From contig DERO01000024.1 of the NCBI GenBank assembly GCA_002360945.1, forward strand, positions 310,001 to 374,000: DNA of 64,000 nt. Direction: 5' to 3'. Of the stretch, positions 30,657 to 42,056 are shown one piece after another. The notes below the pieces were generated by a model, which was not told the DNA's origin, ran no database searches, and saw only the letters and a program-made list of their open reading frames with translations. The position numbers and the translations under genes were made by a program. The number at the start of each line of letters is the position of its first letter. Within the stretch, counting starts at the first letter, position 1. The DNA is from Leclercia adecarboxylata (lineage in GTDB: Bacteria; Pseudomonadota; Gammaproteobacteria; Enterobacterales; Enterobacteriaceae).

Positions 30657-31796
30657 ATGAAGGTTTGGCCTGTCAAACATAGCCCGTTACTGCGTCAGCC
30701 AGAGCGTTTTATCGCCAGAGATGAACTGAAAGCGCTGATCCAGAAAGTGACGCATAACCTGGTGAACATTCACGATAAAACCGGCGAGTTTTTACTGCGG
30801 CTGGACGACGGGCGGGTGATCGACACCAAAGGCTGGGCGGGCTGGGAGTGGACCCACGGCGTCGGTCTCTACGGCATCTGGCAGTATTACTGCCAGACCG
30901 GAGATGAGGGGATGCGCGATATCATCGACAGCTGGTTTGCCGAGCGCTTTGCCGAAGGGGCCACCACCAAAAACGTCAACACCATGTCGCCGTTTTTGAC
31001 CCTCGCGTATCGTTATGAAGAGACGCGTAATCCAGCATGGCTGCCGTGGCTGGAGAGTTGGGCCGAGTGGGCGATGGTTGAGATGCCGCGCACCGATCAT
31101 GGCGGCATGCAGCACATCACCCTGGCGGAAGAGAACCATCAGCAGATGTGGGATGACACCCTGATGATGACCGTCTTGCCGCTGGCGAAGATTGGCAAAC
31201 TGCTCAACAAACCTGAATACGTGGAAGAGGCGGTCTATCAGTTCCTGCTGCATGTGCAAAACCTGATGGATCGGGAGACCGGGCTGTGGTTCCACGGCTG
31301 GAACTACGACGGTCAACACAACTTTGCCAATGCCCGCTGGGCGCGCGGCAACAGCTGGCTGACCATTGTGATTCCTGATTTCCTCGAGCTGGTGGATCTG
31401 CCGGAAAATAACGCCGTGCGCCGTTATTTGGTGCAGGTGCTGAATGCGCAGATTGCCGCCCTGGCGAAGTGTCAGGACGAAAGCGGCCTGTGGCATACGT
31501 TGCTGGACGATCCGAACTCTTATCTGGAAGCCTCCGCTACCGCCGGGTTCGGCTATGGGATCCTGAAAGCGGTGCGCAAGCGCTACGTGGCGGCGGAGTA
31601 TGCGGAAGTCGCCGAGAAAGCCATTCGCGGGATCGTGAAGAACATCTCCCCGGAAGGCGAACTGCGGCAAACCTCGTTCGGTACCGGAATGGGGAGCGAT
31701 CTGGAATTTTATCGCCAGATCCCGTTAACCTCAATGCCGTATGGCCAGGCGATGGCGATCCTTTGTCTGACGGAATATTTACGCAAATACTTCTGA
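30657..31796 (+). CDS. rhiN: Unsaturated rhamnogalacturonyl hydrolase, GH105 (RhiN/YteR-like)
   Basis: A 379-residue cytoplasmic glycoside hydrolase of family 105, an alpha/alpha barrel that removes the unsaturated galacturonyl residue left by rhamnogalacturonan lyase. Family marks: GWEWTHGVGLYGIW (about 62-75), the acid region HQQMWDDTLMM with Asp166 and Asp167, and WARGNSW (about 228-234). There is no signal peptide, so it acts on substrate imported by the transporter encoded 4 bases upstream. The released sugar acid is expected to run through 2-keto-3-deoxygluconate to KDPG, the substrate of Eda in this window. A strong terminator follows. Confidence 0.87.
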   Translation: MKVWPVKHSPLLRQPERFIARDELKALIQKVTHNLVNIHDKTGEFLLRLDDGRVIDTKGWAGWEWTHGVGLYGIWQYYCQTGDEGMRDIIDSWFAERFAEGATTKNVNTMSPFLTLAYRYEETRNPAWLPWLESWAEWAMVEMPRTDHGGMQHITLAEENHQQMWDDTLMMTVLPLAKIGKLLNKPEYVEEAVYQFLLHVQNLMDRETGLWFHGWNYDGQHNFANARWARGNSWLTIVIPDFLELVDLPENNAVRRYLVQVLNAQIAALAKCQDESGLWHTLLDDPNSYLEASATAGFGYGILKAVRKRYVAAEYAEVAEKAIRGIVKNISPEGELRQTSFGTGMGSDLEFYRQIPLTSMPYGQAMAILCLTEYLRKYF

Positions 31797-31808
31797 TGCG
31801 TTGATATC

Positions 31809-31842
31809 AAGCCGCCCTTGTAAATGTGGGGCGGCTTTTTTA
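31809..31842 (+). terminator. rho-independent terminator of rhiTN
   Basis: AAGCCGCCC (31809-31817) and GGGCGGCTT (31829-31837) form a 9-base-pair stem followed by TTTTTATTT. Confidence 0.92.
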
Positions 31843-31921
31843 TTTATATCATTCCTGAATAGGAAATATAAATATACGCATGTGATTAATAAATTAATTA
31901 TCTATTCCCATCGTTACAATT

Positions 31922-31937
31922 TGTGAGTTAATCCACA
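31922..31937. promoter_or_regulatory. CRP-like site upstream of the DM9 gene
   Basis: TGTGA-GTTAAT-CCACA has nine of ten consensus half-site bases and lies in AT-rich DNA 132 bases before the start of the DM9-repeat gene. Function is inferred from the match only. Confidence 0.42.
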
Positions 31938-31957
31938 ATATATTATCCCCACCAGGC

Positions 31958-32000
31958 GTATTTTTATTTCGCGTTAGAGGCTCTTCTAACGAAAAAATAC
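31958..32000. repeat. long inverted repeat before the DM9 gene
   Basis: Inner arms CGTTAGA (31972-31978) and TCTAACG (31985-31991) are perfect; outer arms GTATTTTT (31958-31965) and AAAAATAC (31993-32000) also pair, with a 6-base bulge on the left. It ends 68 bases before the DM9 start codon and could be an operator or a leader hairpin. It is not followed by T on the plus strand. Confidence 0.55.
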
Positions 32001-32068
32001 AAAGGCATACCAATTAAACGCCGGCGCGTTATTTTACCCTCTGAGATTTTATAAATAAGGATACAAGC

Positions 32069-32518
32069 ATGTGGCAGAAGTCCACTGATGTTTTTATTGC
32101 GCTGGATTCACCTGTTGCTGGTTATGAAAATAATGCGCCGGGTGTCCATGTTCCCATCCCTTTATTTATTGTTCGTGCTAACTATAAGGGTGGTATACAT
32201 CCCGGGAAATTAGCGTATGGATTTGGGGCTTATATTCCCTGGGGTGGCAAAGAACATATTTGCCGTGAATTTGAAGTCTATGTCGGGCCGGTGAAATGGG
32301 TGCGCGTTCACGGGAAAGCGATCCCGGAAGGGGCAATTCAGGCAGGCGAAGAAGCCGACGGTAAAAAACTTTATGTGGCGCGGGCGAAACTCCCGAACGG
32401 GCTGTTCGTGGGTAAAGCCGGTAGGCACCTGTGCAAAGGGTGCTGTGTTAGCTACCAGAACAGGGAGTGGAATGTTGAAGATTATGAAGTGTTAGTGGGT
32501 GACTACGCCACCCTGTAA
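32069..32518 (+). CDS. DM9-repeat (DUF3421) protein
   Basis: A 149-residue protein with two DM9 repeats. The second and clearer repeat (about 77-144) reads WVRVHGKAIPEGAIQAGEE, then DGKKLYVARAKLPNGLFVGK and YQNREWNVEDYEVLVG; the first (about 10-73) has PLFIVRANYKGGIHPGK and YIPWGGKEHICREFEVYVG. DM9 proteins are best known from insects, molluscs and trematodes, where some bind mannose; bacterial members are of unknown function. There is no signal peptide or membrane span. The gene stands alone between terminators, with a CRP-like site and a large inverted repeat upstream. It has four cysteines (65, 122, 125, 126). The family call is firm; the role is unknown. Confidence 0.85.
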   Translation: MWQKSTDVFIALDSPVAGYENNAPGVHVPIPLFIVRANYKGGIHPGKLAYGFGAYIPWGGKEHICREFEVYVGPVKWVRVHGKAIPEGAIQAGEEADGKKLYVARAKLPNGLFVGKAGRHLCKGCCVSYQNREWNVEDYEVLVGDYATL

Positions 32519-32523
32519 TAAAC

Positions 32524-32549
32524 ATGTCCGCCTCTTCAGAGGCGGACAT
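32524..32549. terminator. bidirectional terminator hairpin between the DM9 gene and argS
   Basis: ATGTCCGCCTC (32524-32534) and GAGGCGGACAT (32539-32549) form a perfect 11-base-pair stem with a TTCA loop between the two convergent genes. The flank on the argS side (minus strand GTTTATTACA) is the more T-rich. Confidence 0.78.
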
Positions 32550-32557
32550 TATCGTCA

Positions 32558-34291
32558 TTACATGCGTTCGACGGTTTCGATACCCAGGGTATCCAGACCC
32601 AGCTTCAGGGTCTTCGCCGTCAGTTGCGCCAGCTTCAGGCGGCTGTTACGTACTGCTTCACTCTCAGCGGAGAGAATAGGGCAGTGTTCGTAGAAGCCGG
32701 AGAACAGGCCAGCCAGATCGTACAGATAGGCACACATCACATGCGGCGTCCCGTCGCGGGCGACCACGGACAGCGTCTCTTCGAATTGCAGCAGGCGGGC
32801 CGCCAGCTGTGCTTCGCGATCTTCGCTGATAGTCACCTGCGCCTGCGCCAGCGCGTTTTCGTCGATCTCAGCCTTACGGAAGACGGAGAGCACGCGGGTA
32901 TAGGCATACTGCATGTAAGGCGCGGTGTTGCCTTCGAAGGCCAGCATGTTATCCCAGTCGAACACGTAGTCGGTGGTACGGTTTTTGGAGAGATCCGCAT
33001 ATTTCACCGCACCGATACCGACGGCATTTGCCAGTTTTTCCAGCTCGTCAGCAGGCATGTCCGGGTTTTTCTCGGCCACCAGACGACGGGCACGCTCCAG
33101 CGCCTCATCCAGCAGATCCGCCAGCTTCACGGTACCGCCCGCACGGGTTTTAAACGGCTTGCCGTCTTTGCCCAGCATCATGCCGAACATGTGGTGTTCC
33201 AGCGGCACGGAATCCGGTACATAGCCTGCTTTACGCACGATGGTCCATGCCTGCATCAGGTGCTGGTGCTGACGGGAGTCGATGTAATAGAGAACGCGAT
33301 CCGCATGCAGCGTTTCATAACGGTACTTCGCGCAGGCGATATCGGTGGTGGTGTAGAGGTAGCCGCCATCCTTTTTCTGGATGATGACGCCCATAGCTTC
33401 GCCTTCCTTGTTTTTGTACTCATCAAGGAACACCACCGTTGCGCCTTCGCTTTCGACCGCCAGCCCTTTGGCTTTCAGATCGGCCACGATCCCGGCCAGC
33501 ATCGGGTTGTACAGGCTTTCGCCCATCACGTCTTTACGGGTCAGGGTCACGTTCAGACGATCGTAGGTGAGCTGGTTCTGGGACATGGTGATGTCCACCA
33601 GCTGACGCCACATCTGACGGAAATACTCGTCGCCGCCCTGCAGTTTCACCACGTAGCTACGCGCGCGCTCGGCAAAGGCTTCATCTTCGTCGTAGTGCTT
33701 CTTCGCGTCGCGGTAGAAGCCTTCGAGGTCTGCCAGCGCCATTTCACCGGCGTTATCCTGCTGCTGTTTTTCCAGCCAGGCGATGAGCATGCCGAACTGG
33801 GTGCCCCAGTCGCCGACGTGGTTCGCGCGGATCACGTTGTGACCGAGGAACTCCAGGGTGCGCACCGAGGCGTCACCGATGATGGTGGAGCGCAGGTGGC
33901 CGACGTGCATCTCTTTCGCCACGTTCGGGGCGGAATAGTCGACAACGATAGTTTGCGCTTGCGGCTGCGCTACGCCCAGACGGTCGGATTTCAGCGCCGC
34001 ATCCACGTGCTGCGCCAGGAAAGCGGGGTCGAGGAAGATATTGATAAAGCCCGGCCCGGCGATTTCGGTTTTGCTGGCGATACCCTGCAGATCCAGATGC
34101 GTCAGGACCTGCTCTGCGAGTTGTCGCGGCGCCATGCCCAGTTTTTTAGCCACTGCCATCACGCCATTGGCCTGATAGTCGCCAAACTGTACTTTCGCTG
34201 ACTGACGAACCTGCGGTTCACAGTCTGCAGGTGCGCCTGCAGCAATCAGTGCCTGACTGACTTTTTCTGAGAGAAGAGCCTGAATATTCAC
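32558..34291 (-). CDS. argS: Arginyl-tRNA synthetase ArgS
   Basis: A 577-residue class I synthetase, the same length as in E. coli, that charges tRNA-Arg. The HIGH-type motif is HVGHLRST within [16 protein letters not shown] (about residue 122-137); the N-terminal tRNA-contacting domain and the C-terminal DALR anticodon-binding domain (ending [11 protein letters not shown]) are complete. It is divergent from yecM. A promoter with CTGACG and TATACT lies at 34357-34385 on the minus strand. Confidence 0.98.
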   Translation of the reverse strand: MNIQALLSEKVSQALIAAGAPADCEPQVRQSAKVQFGDYQANGVMAVAKKLGMAPRQLAEQVLTHLDLQGIASKTEIAGPGFINIFLDPAFLAQHVDAALKSDRLGVAQPQAQTIVVDYSAPNVAKEMHVGHLRSTIIGDASVRTLEFLGHNVIRANHVGDWGTQFGMLIAWLEKQQQDNAGEMALADLEGFYRDAKKHYDEDEAFAERARSYVVKLQGGDEYFRQMWRQLVDITMSQNQLTYDRLNVTLTRKDVMGESLYNPMLAGIVADLKAKGLAVESEGATVVFLDEYKNKEGEAMGVIIQKKDGGYLYTTTDIACAKYRYETLHADRVLYYIDSRQHQHLMQAWTIVRKAGYVPDSVPLEHHMFGMMLGKDGKPFKTRAGGTVKLADLLDEALERARRLVAEKNPDMPADELEKLANAVGIGAVKYADLSKNRTTDYVFDWDNMLAFEGNTAPYMQYAYTRVLSVFRKAEIDENALAQAQVTISEDREAQLAARLLQFEETLSVVARDGTPHVMCAYLYDLAGLFSGFYEHCPILSAESEAVRNSRLKLAQLTAKTLKLGLDTLGIETVERM

Positions 34292-34356
34292 CGGGATACC
34301 TTACATTTTTGACGCGCCCATCATGCTGTCGCGTCAGTTAAAGAAATTAGGCCGGG

Positions 34357-34385
34357 AGTATACTGCAATTGCCCGTTGCCGTCAG
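34357..34385 (-). promoter_or_regulatory. sigma-70 promoter of argS
   Basis: Read on the minus strand: -35 CTGACG (34385-34380), 17 bases, -10 TATACT (34362-34357). It lies 66 bases before the argS start codon. Confidence 0.6.
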
Positions 34386-34465
34386 CACTGGCTCAAATCA
34401 GCGGTTGGTCGCCGGCCGGCAACAGAGTAAATTAACGCTTTTGCATGACGATAAGAGTATCAATG

Positions 34466-35026
34466 ATGGCAAACTGGCAATCAGTTGACGAACTGCAGGA
34501 CATTGCAGCGGATTTACCGCGTTTCACCGGGGCTTTTACAGCGCTTGCCGAACGCCTGGGGTTGGAGATCGCTCCGCTCGCGGCAGATCATATCTCCCTG
34601 CGCTGCCACCAGAACGCGACCGCCGATCGCTGGCGGCGCGGGTTTGAACAGTGCGGCGACCTGCTCTCGGAAAACATCATCAATGGACGTCCGATCTGCC
34701 TGTTTAAGCTGCACGAGCCGGTCTGCGTCGCCCACTGGCGTTTTGAGGTTGTTGAGCTGCCGTGGCCGGGTGAAAAACGCTACCCCCACGAAGGCTGGGA
34801 GCATATCGAAATCGTGCTGCCTGGTGACCCCGATACCCTTAATGCCCGCGCCCTGGCGCTACTGTCCGATGAGGGCTTAAGCCAGCCCGGGATCTTTGTT
34901 AAAACCAGCTCGCCAAAAGGGGAGCGCGAGCGTTTGCCGAATCCGACCCTTGCGGTCACCGACGGCAGCGTGACGGTTAAGTTTCATCCGTGGACCATTG
35001 AGCAGATTGTCGCCAGCGAAGAATAA
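34466..35026 (+). CDS. yecM: Conserved protein YecM (VOC-like fold)
   Basis: A 186-residue protein close to E. coli YecM (188), whose crystal structure resembles metal-dependent isomerases and oxygenases of the vicinal-oxygen-chelate superfamily; its reaction is unknown. Conserved segments include ADHISLRCHQNATADRW, the PGEKRYPHEGWEHIEIVLPGDP block with candidate metal ligands, and VKFHPWTIEQIVASEE at the end. The ATG at 34466 gives MANWQSVDELQ as in E. coli; ATGs at 34463 and 34445 are alternatives. cutC follows after 9 bases, so the two are probably cotranscribed. Confidence 0.88.
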   Translation: MANWQSVDELQDIAADLPRFTGAFTALAERLGLEIAPLAADHISLRCHQNATADRWRRGFEQCGDLLSENIINGRPICLFKLHEPVCVAHWRFEVVELPWPGEKRYPHEGWEHIEIVLPGDPDTLNARALALLSDEGLSQPGIFVKTSSPKGERERLPNPTLAVTDGSVTVKFHPWTIEQIVASEE

Positions 35027-35035
35027 GGAGGTTTT

Positions 35036-35779
35036 ATGGCATTGCTTGAGATCTGTTGTTACAGCATGGAGTGTGCCCTAACCGCGCAGGCGCGCGGTGC
35101 CGATCGCATTGAACTCTGTGCGGCGCCCAAAGAGGGCGGACTGACCCCCTCTTATGGCGTACTAAAATCGGTGCGTCAGGCGGTATCCATCCCGGTGCAC
35201 CCGATTATTCGCCCGCGCGGCGGGGATTTTTGCTACAGCCCGGGCGAGTTTAACGCCATGCTGGAGGATATCGCCCTCGTGAAGCAGCTGGGTTTCCCGG
35301 GGCTGGTCACTGGCCTGTTGGATGAAGACGGCCATATCGATATGCCGCGTATGCGCCAGATTATGGCCGCCGCGCAGGGGATGGCAGTAACTTTTCATCG
35401 CGCCTTTGATATGTGCGTTAATCCTCAGCAAGCCTTTGAAAATCTGGCGGAACTGGGGGTTGCACGTGTCCTGACTTCCGGTCAAAAGTCCTCCGCCGAA
35501 AAAGGTATTTCATTAATTAAGGAACTAAATGCACAAACAGGTGTTCCAATAATAATGGCAGGTGCTGGCGTTCGCGCCGCTAACCTGGAAACGTTTTTAC
35601 AGGCAGGGGTTGAAGAGCTTCACAGCTCGGCAGGCAGATGGTTGCCGTCACCCATGCGCTATCGCAACACGGGCTTGTCGATGTCGACGGATGCCGGGGC
35701 GGATGAATATTCCCGCTATGGCGTGGATGGCGAGTCGGTTGCAGAGATGAAGGCGATAATCGCAAAGCATTGTCGCTAG
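35036..35779 (+). CDS. cutC: CutC family protein (copper homeostasis / PF03932)
   Basis: A 247-residue TIM-barrel protein that begins [25 protein letters not shown] and contains [25 protein letters not shown] and ELHSSAGR, all typical of CutC. It was named for copper homeostasis in E. coli, but a direct role in copper handling is disputed. A strong ribosome site (AAGGAGG) lies before the ATG. It is 9 bases from yecM and followed by a terminator. The cytochrome/TMAO-reductase genes that follow cutC in E. coli are absent here. Confidence 0.92.
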   Translation: MALLEICCYSMECALTAQARGADRIELCAAPKEGGLTPSYGVLKSVRQAVSIPVHPIIRPRGGDFCYSPGEFNAMLEDIALVKQLGFPGLVTGLLDEDGHIDMPRMRQIMAAAQGMAVTFHRAFDMCVNPQQAFENLAELGVARVLTSGQKSSAEKGISLIKELNAQTGVPIIMAGAGVRAANLETFLQAGVEELHSSAGRWLPSPMRYRNTGLSMSTDAGADEYSRYGVDGESVAEMKAIIAKHCR

Positions 35780-35830
35780 AACCGTTTTTACCGCGCATCA
35801 TGTCGCCCAATATGATGCTTGTTTGTACCA

Positions 35831-35862
35831 GGCCCCTGCAATTTCAACAGGGGTCTTTTTTT
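35831..35862 (+). terminator. rho-independent terminator of yecM-cutC
   Basis: CCCCTG (35833-35838) and CAGGGG (35848-35853), followed by TC and a run of seven T. The stem is short but GC-rich. Confidence 0.85.
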
Positions 35863-35881
35863 GTCTTTCGTTTGGCGGAAA

Positions 35882-38026
<2,145 letters not shown>

Positions 38027-38077
38027 ACAAACTCCCTGTTTTTTGGCAGATGGCACTTCATATGATAGGGGCTGGGA

Positions 38078-38896
38078 TCAGAAAAGAGAAGATTGCTGCG
38101 GAATGGTAGGGGCGTCGCCAATGGACGGAGCCACGTCCCGCAAGGCTTGCCAGAGAGCATCGACCAGTTCAGGGGCCTGTGCAATATCGGGAGTATGTAA
38201 AAAAAGATAGGGCGTGGCGGTCTGTTCCCACTTCGCCAGGGTCTGCAGCCAGACGGCAAACAGCGCCTGATTTTGCGGCATATTGTCGCTGCCGATAAAA
38301 CGCACCATCGGGTTGCTGGCGGTCATTACCGCATGCACCGGCACCTTTGGTTTTTTGCGCTGCGCGTCGATAATGGCCTCGTTGTGCGGCACGGCGGCAT
38401 GTACCGGACGACTGTCTAAGATCGTTCTATTGACGCCGCGCTCGTGCAGACCGCGATTGAGCGCTTTCTCCGCCTCGCCTTTCATAAAGAACTCGGGATG
38501 ACGGACTTCTACGCCGTAGGTAAATTCCCGTGGCAGGGCGTCAAGGAACAGCCATAGCGCGGGGAGATCCCGGGGGCCAAAGGTGGCGGGGAGCTGAACC
38601 CAGTACTGGCCAATGCGGTTGGCCAGCGGAGCCAGGCGGGTGAAGAACTCTTCGGTGAGATCGTCGCAGTTGCGCAGCGCGGCCTGATGAGAAATGGTGG
38701 CCGGAAATTTAAAGCAGAAGCGAAAATCGTCACTGGTCTGCTCCCGCCAGCGCGCCACCACTTCGGCCCTGGGCAGCGCGTACAGCGTGGTATTGCCCTC
38801 CACACAGTTAAAGTGGCGAGCGTACTCTTCAAGACCGGTAATGCCCAGTCGCACCCATTTCGGGTGCGACCATTGGGGTAAACCCAGATAGATCAT
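38078..38896 (-). CDS. yecE: DUF72 family protein YecE
   Basis: A 272-residue TIM-barrel-like DUF72 protein; its reaction is unknown. Conserved segments: [14 protein letters not shown] at the start, [38 protein letters not shown] and [17 protein letters not shown]. It overlaps yecD by 4 bases and lies downstream of it on the minus strand, so the two are cotranscribed. The C-terminus QQSSLF is identical to E. coli. Confidence 0.92.
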   Translation of the reverse strand: MIYLGLPQWSHPKWVRLGITGLEEYARHFNCVEGNTTLYALPRAEVVARWREQTSDDFRFCFKFPATISHQAALRNCDDLTEEFFTRLAPLANRIGQYWVQLPATFGPRDLPALWLFLDALPREFTYGVEVRHPEFFMKGEAEKALNRGLHERGVNRTILDSRPVHAAVPHNEAIIDAQRKKPKVPVHAVMTASNPMVRFIGSDNMPQNQALFAVWLQTLAKWEQTATPYLFLHTPDIAQAPELVDALWQALRDVAPSIGDAPTIPQQSSLF

Positions 38897-39459
38897 AGTG
38901 CGTTGATAATCTCGTCAGTGCTGCGCACCCGACTGATGCGCGGGAAGATATGGGTCACGCTGGCCTGATGCTGTTCGGCGGTGGCCGTGCTGCAGGCATC
39001 TTCGGCGATCACCAGGTTAAAGCCCAGCTCCCAGGCGTTGCGCGCGGTGGACTCCACGCCAATGTTAGTGGCGATCCCACACAGAATAATAGTATCAATG
39101 CCGCGACGGCGGATTTGCAGCTCGAGGTCTGTGCCGTAGAAGGCACCCCACTGGCGTTTAGTCACTTCGATATCGCTGTCGCGCTTGCCGAGCGATTCGG
39201 GATAGGTCCACCAGTTGTCCGGCAGGGCATGGGCCGCGCCCTGGGCATCGACAGGCTGCTTCAGCGCCTCGGCAAAGTCCGCAGACCAGCCCACGCGCAC
39301 CATCACCACCGGGGAACCACTTTCGCGGCATTTTTCTGCCAGGCGCGCGCTGCGGCTGACCACATCCTGCGCCGAATGCGGGCCACCGGCGAAGGGCAGG
39401 ATCCCTTCCTGTAAATCAATGACCACGAGGGCAGTACGGGCAGCGTCGAGTGTAAACAT
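38893..39459 (-). CDS. yecD: Isochorismatase-family protein YecD
   Basis: A 188-residue cysteine-hydrolase-fold protein. The family aspartate is in [14 protein letters not shown] and a conserved lysine region follows, but at the place of the catalytic cysteine (usually TDxC) the sequence reads [11 protein letters not shown], with glycine. The same substitution is seen in E. coli YecD. It therefore probably does not act by the usual cysteine mechanism; its substrate is unknown. It is the first gene of yecD-yecE on the minus strand and divergent from aspS. Confidence 0.92.
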   Translation of the reverse strand: MFTLDAARTALVVIDLQEGILPFAGGPHSAQDVVSRSARLAEKCRESGSPVVMVRVGWSADFAEALKQPVDAQGAAHALPDNWWTYPESLGKRDSDIEVTKRQWGAFYGTDLELQIRRRGIDTIILCGIATNIGVESTARNAWELGFNLVIAEDACSTATAEQHQASVTHIFPRISRVRSTDEIINAL

Positions 39460-39594
39460 GGTTTTTCCTGTAAAAGAGTTAACGTCACTAATACCTTACG
39501 CTGAGCCAGCATGTTCCAGGTCTGATATTTTTGTTAATTTTTGTGAGAATATGCAGGATGCGAGCAGCAATCGCGCGTCTGGCGCGCTTCTCTC

Positions 39595-39623
39595 TTATCG
39601 TCTGGCGGAATTTCCAGTATAAT
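39595..39623 (+). promoter_or_regulatory. sigma-70 promoter of aspS
   Basis: TTATCG (39595-39600), 17 bases, TATAAT (39618-39623). The -10 is perfect and the -35 weak. The expected leader is about 70 bases. Confidence 0.6.
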
Positions 39624-39699
39624 AGCCGCCTTTTTTCATCCAGTTTGACATACAGAAAGCTGCGACCTTGTAGCCTGCGGCTAAGTTAAGGGATATCTC

Positions 39700-41472
39700 A
39701 TGCGTACAGAATATTGCGGGCAGCTGCGTCAGTCCCACGTCGGACAGCAGGTGACCCTGTGTGGTTGGGTCAACCGTCGTCGTGATCTTGGCAGCTTAAT
39801 CTTTATCGATATGCGCGACCGCGAAGGCATCGTGCAGGTATTTTTCGATCCGGATCGTGCCGACGCATTAAAGCTGGCCTCTGAGCTGCGTAATGAGTTC
39901 TGCATCCAGGTGACCGGCACCGTGCGTGCGCGTGACGAAAAGAACATCAACAGCGACATGGCGACCGGCGAAATCGAAGTGCTGGCAACCGATCTGACCA
40001 TTATTAACCGTTCAGAATCGCTGCCGCTGGACTTTAACCACGTCAATACCGAAGAAGCGCGTCTGAAATATCGCTACCTCGACCTGCGTCGCCCGGAAAT
40101 GGCCGATCGCCTGAAGACCCGTGCGAAAATCACCAGCCTGGTGCGCCGCTTCATGGACGATCACGGTTTCCTCGATATCGAAACCCCGATGCTGACCAAA
40201 GCGACCCCGGAAGGCGCGCGTGACTACCTCGTGCCATCCCGTGTACATAAAGGCAAATTCTACGCGCTGCCACAGTCTCCTCAGCTGTTCAAACAGCTGC
40301 TGATGATGTCCGGCTTCGACCGTTACTACCAGATCGTGAAATGCTTCCGCGACGAAGATCTGCGTGCTGACCGTCAGCCTGAATTTACCCAGATCGACGT
40401 CGAAACCTCCTTCATGACCGCCGAACAGGTGCGTGAAGTGATGGAAGCGCTGGTACGCAGCCTGTGGCTGGACGTGAAGGGTGTGGATCTGGGCGACTTC
40501 CCGATCATGACCTTCGCCGAAGCCGAGCGTCGCTACGGCTCCGACAAACCAGACCTGCGTAACCCGATGGAGCTGGTGGATGTTGCTGACCTGGTGAAAG
40601 GCGTTGAGTTCGCGGTCTTCTCCGGCCCGGCTAACGATCCGAAAGGCCGCGTGGCTGCCCTGCGCGTACCGGGTGGCGCGTCTCTGAGCCGTAAGCAGAT
40701 CGACGACTACGGCAACTTCATCAAGATTTATGGCGCGAAAGGCCTGGCTTACATCAAAGTCACCGAGCGTGCGAAAGGCATCGAAGGCATCACCAGCCCG
40801 GTCGCCAAATTCCTTAACGCTGAGATCGTCGAATCCATTCTGGCGCGCACTAAAGCCCAGGACGGGGACATGATCTTCTTCGGCGCGGACAACAAGAAAG
40901 TGGTTGCCGATTCCATGGGCGCGCTGCGTCTGAAGCTGGGTAAAGATCTGAACCTGACCGACGAAGCCAAATGGGCGCCGCTGTGGGTGATCGACTTCCC
41001 AATGTTTGAAGACGACGGCGAAGGCGGCCTGACCGCGATGCACCACCCGTTCACCTCGCCGAAAGACATGAGCGCGGCAGAGCTGAAAGCGGCACCGGAA
41101 GACGCAGTCGCTAACGCCTACGATATGGTCATCAACGGCTACGAAGTCGGTGGCGGTTCCGTGCGTATCTATAGCGGTGAAATGCAGCAGACCGTGTTCG
41201 GCATTCTGGGCATCAACGAACAGGAACAGCGCGAGAAGTTCGGCTTCCTGCTCGACGCCCTGAAGTACGGTACGCCGCCGCACGCAGGCCTGGCCTTTGG
41301 TCTGGATCGCCTGACCATGCTGCTCACCGGTACCGACAACATTCGTGACGTTATCGCTTTCCCGAAAACCACCGCCGCTGCCTGTCTGATGACCGAAGCG
41401 CCAAGCTTTGCTAACCCAACCTCCCTGAGCGAGCTGGGTATCGAAGTGGTGAAAAAGGAAGAGAAAAACTGA
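39700..41472 (+). CDS. aspS: Aspartyl-tRNA synthetase AspS
   Basis: A 590-residue class II synthetase. The N-terminal OB-fold anticodon domain begins [20 protein letters not shown]; motif 2 lies around [27 protein letters not shown] sequence (about 207-230), the bacterial GAD insertion follows (about 290-420), and motif 3 is [15 protein letters not shown] near the end. AAGGGATATCTC precedes the ATG. nudB begins 1 base after the stop, suggesting cotranscription. Confidence 0.98.
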   Translation: MRTEYCGQLRQSHVGQQVTLCGWVNRRRDLGSLIFIDMRDREGIVQVFFDPDRADALKLASELRNEFCIQVTGTVRARDEKNINSDMATGEIEVLATDLTIINRSESLPLDFNHVNTEEARLKYRYLDLRRPEMADRLKTRAKITSLVRRFMDDHGFLDIETPMLTKATPEGARDYLVPSRVHKGKFYALPQSPQLFKQLLMMSGFDRYYQIVKCFRDEDLRADRQPEFTQIDVETSFMTAEQVREVMEALVRSLWLDVKGVDLGDFPIMTFAEAERRYGSDKPDLRNPMELVDVADLVKGVEFAVFSGPANDPKGRVAALRVPGGASLSRKQIDDYGNFIKIYGAKGLAYIKVTERAKGIEGITSPVAKFLNAEIVESILARTKAQDGDMIFFGADNKKVVADSMGALRLKLGKDLNLTDEAKWAPLWVIDFPMFEDDGEGGLTAMHHPFTSPKDMSAAELKAAPEDAVANAYDMVINGYEVGGGSVRIYSGEMQQTVFGILGINEQEQREKFGFLLDALKYGTPPHAGLAFGLDRLTMLLTGTDNIRDVIAFPKTTAAACLMTEAPSFANPTSLSELGIEVVKKEEKN

Positions 41473-41473
41473 T

Positions 41474-41917
41474 ATGACATATAAGCTTCCCGTTTCTGTC
41501 TTAGTTATCATTTATGCCCAGGACACGAAGCGGGTGCTGATGTTGCAGCGGCGCGACGATCCCGCGTTCTGGCAGTCGGTTACCGGCAGCCTGGAAGAGG
41601 GTGAAACCGCGCTGCAGGCCGCCGCGCGCGAAGTAAAGGAAGAGGTCGCCATTGACGTTGCTCGCGAGCAACTGACCCTGAAGGACTGTCAGCGCACGGT
41701 GGATTTTGAAATTTTTAGCCATTTACGTCATCGCTATGCGCCGGGGACTGAACGCAATACGGAATCCTGGTTCTGCCTTGCACTTCCCCACGAGCGGGAG
41801 ATCGTGTTCACCGAACACCTGACCTACCGCTGGGTTAACGCGGCCGACGCCGCAGCCTTAACCAAGTCGTGGAGCAACCGGCAGGCGATTGAAGAATTTG
41901 TAATCAATGTTAATTAA
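41474..41917 (+). CDS. nudB: Dihydroneopterin triphosphate diphosphatase NudB
   Basis: A 147-residue Nudix hydrolase that removes pyrophosphate from dihydroneopterin triphosphate, an early step of folate synthesis. The Nudix box (G-x5-E-x7-RE-V-x-EE) runs from Gly38 to Ile60, with REVKEE at 52-57. WFCLALPHEREIVF matches NudB. It follows aspS by 1 base and is probably cotranscribed with it. Confidence 0.95.
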   Translation: MTYKLPVSVLVIIYAQDTKRVLMLQRRDDPAFWQSVTGSLEEGETALQAAAREVKEEVAIDVAREQLTLKDCQRTVDFEIFSHLRHRYAPGTERNTESWFCLALPHEREIVFTEHLTYRWVNAADAAALTKSWSNRQAIEEFVINVN

Positions 41918-42056
41918 TTTCCAAGCATTTCAGTTTCCAGGAAGGCGGCAAGGTCGCGAATCGCCAGGAGCTTACATCGGTAAGTGACTGGTGTGAGCGG
42001 GCACAGCCAACGCATCTGGAAGCTGAAAGGCGCAGGATAATTTTGAGGAACTTTTT

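Noticed and set aside
32624..34201. 525-codon open frame on the plus strand opposite argS
   Set aside because: Shadow of argS; the histidine-, glutamine- and valine-rich composition is typical of reverse-complement frames, with no family or start signals.
40012..41511. 499-codon open frame on the minus strand opposite aspS
   Set aside because: It mirrors the codon structure of aspS, has no ribosome site or recognisable family, and is an antisense shadow common in GC-rich genes.
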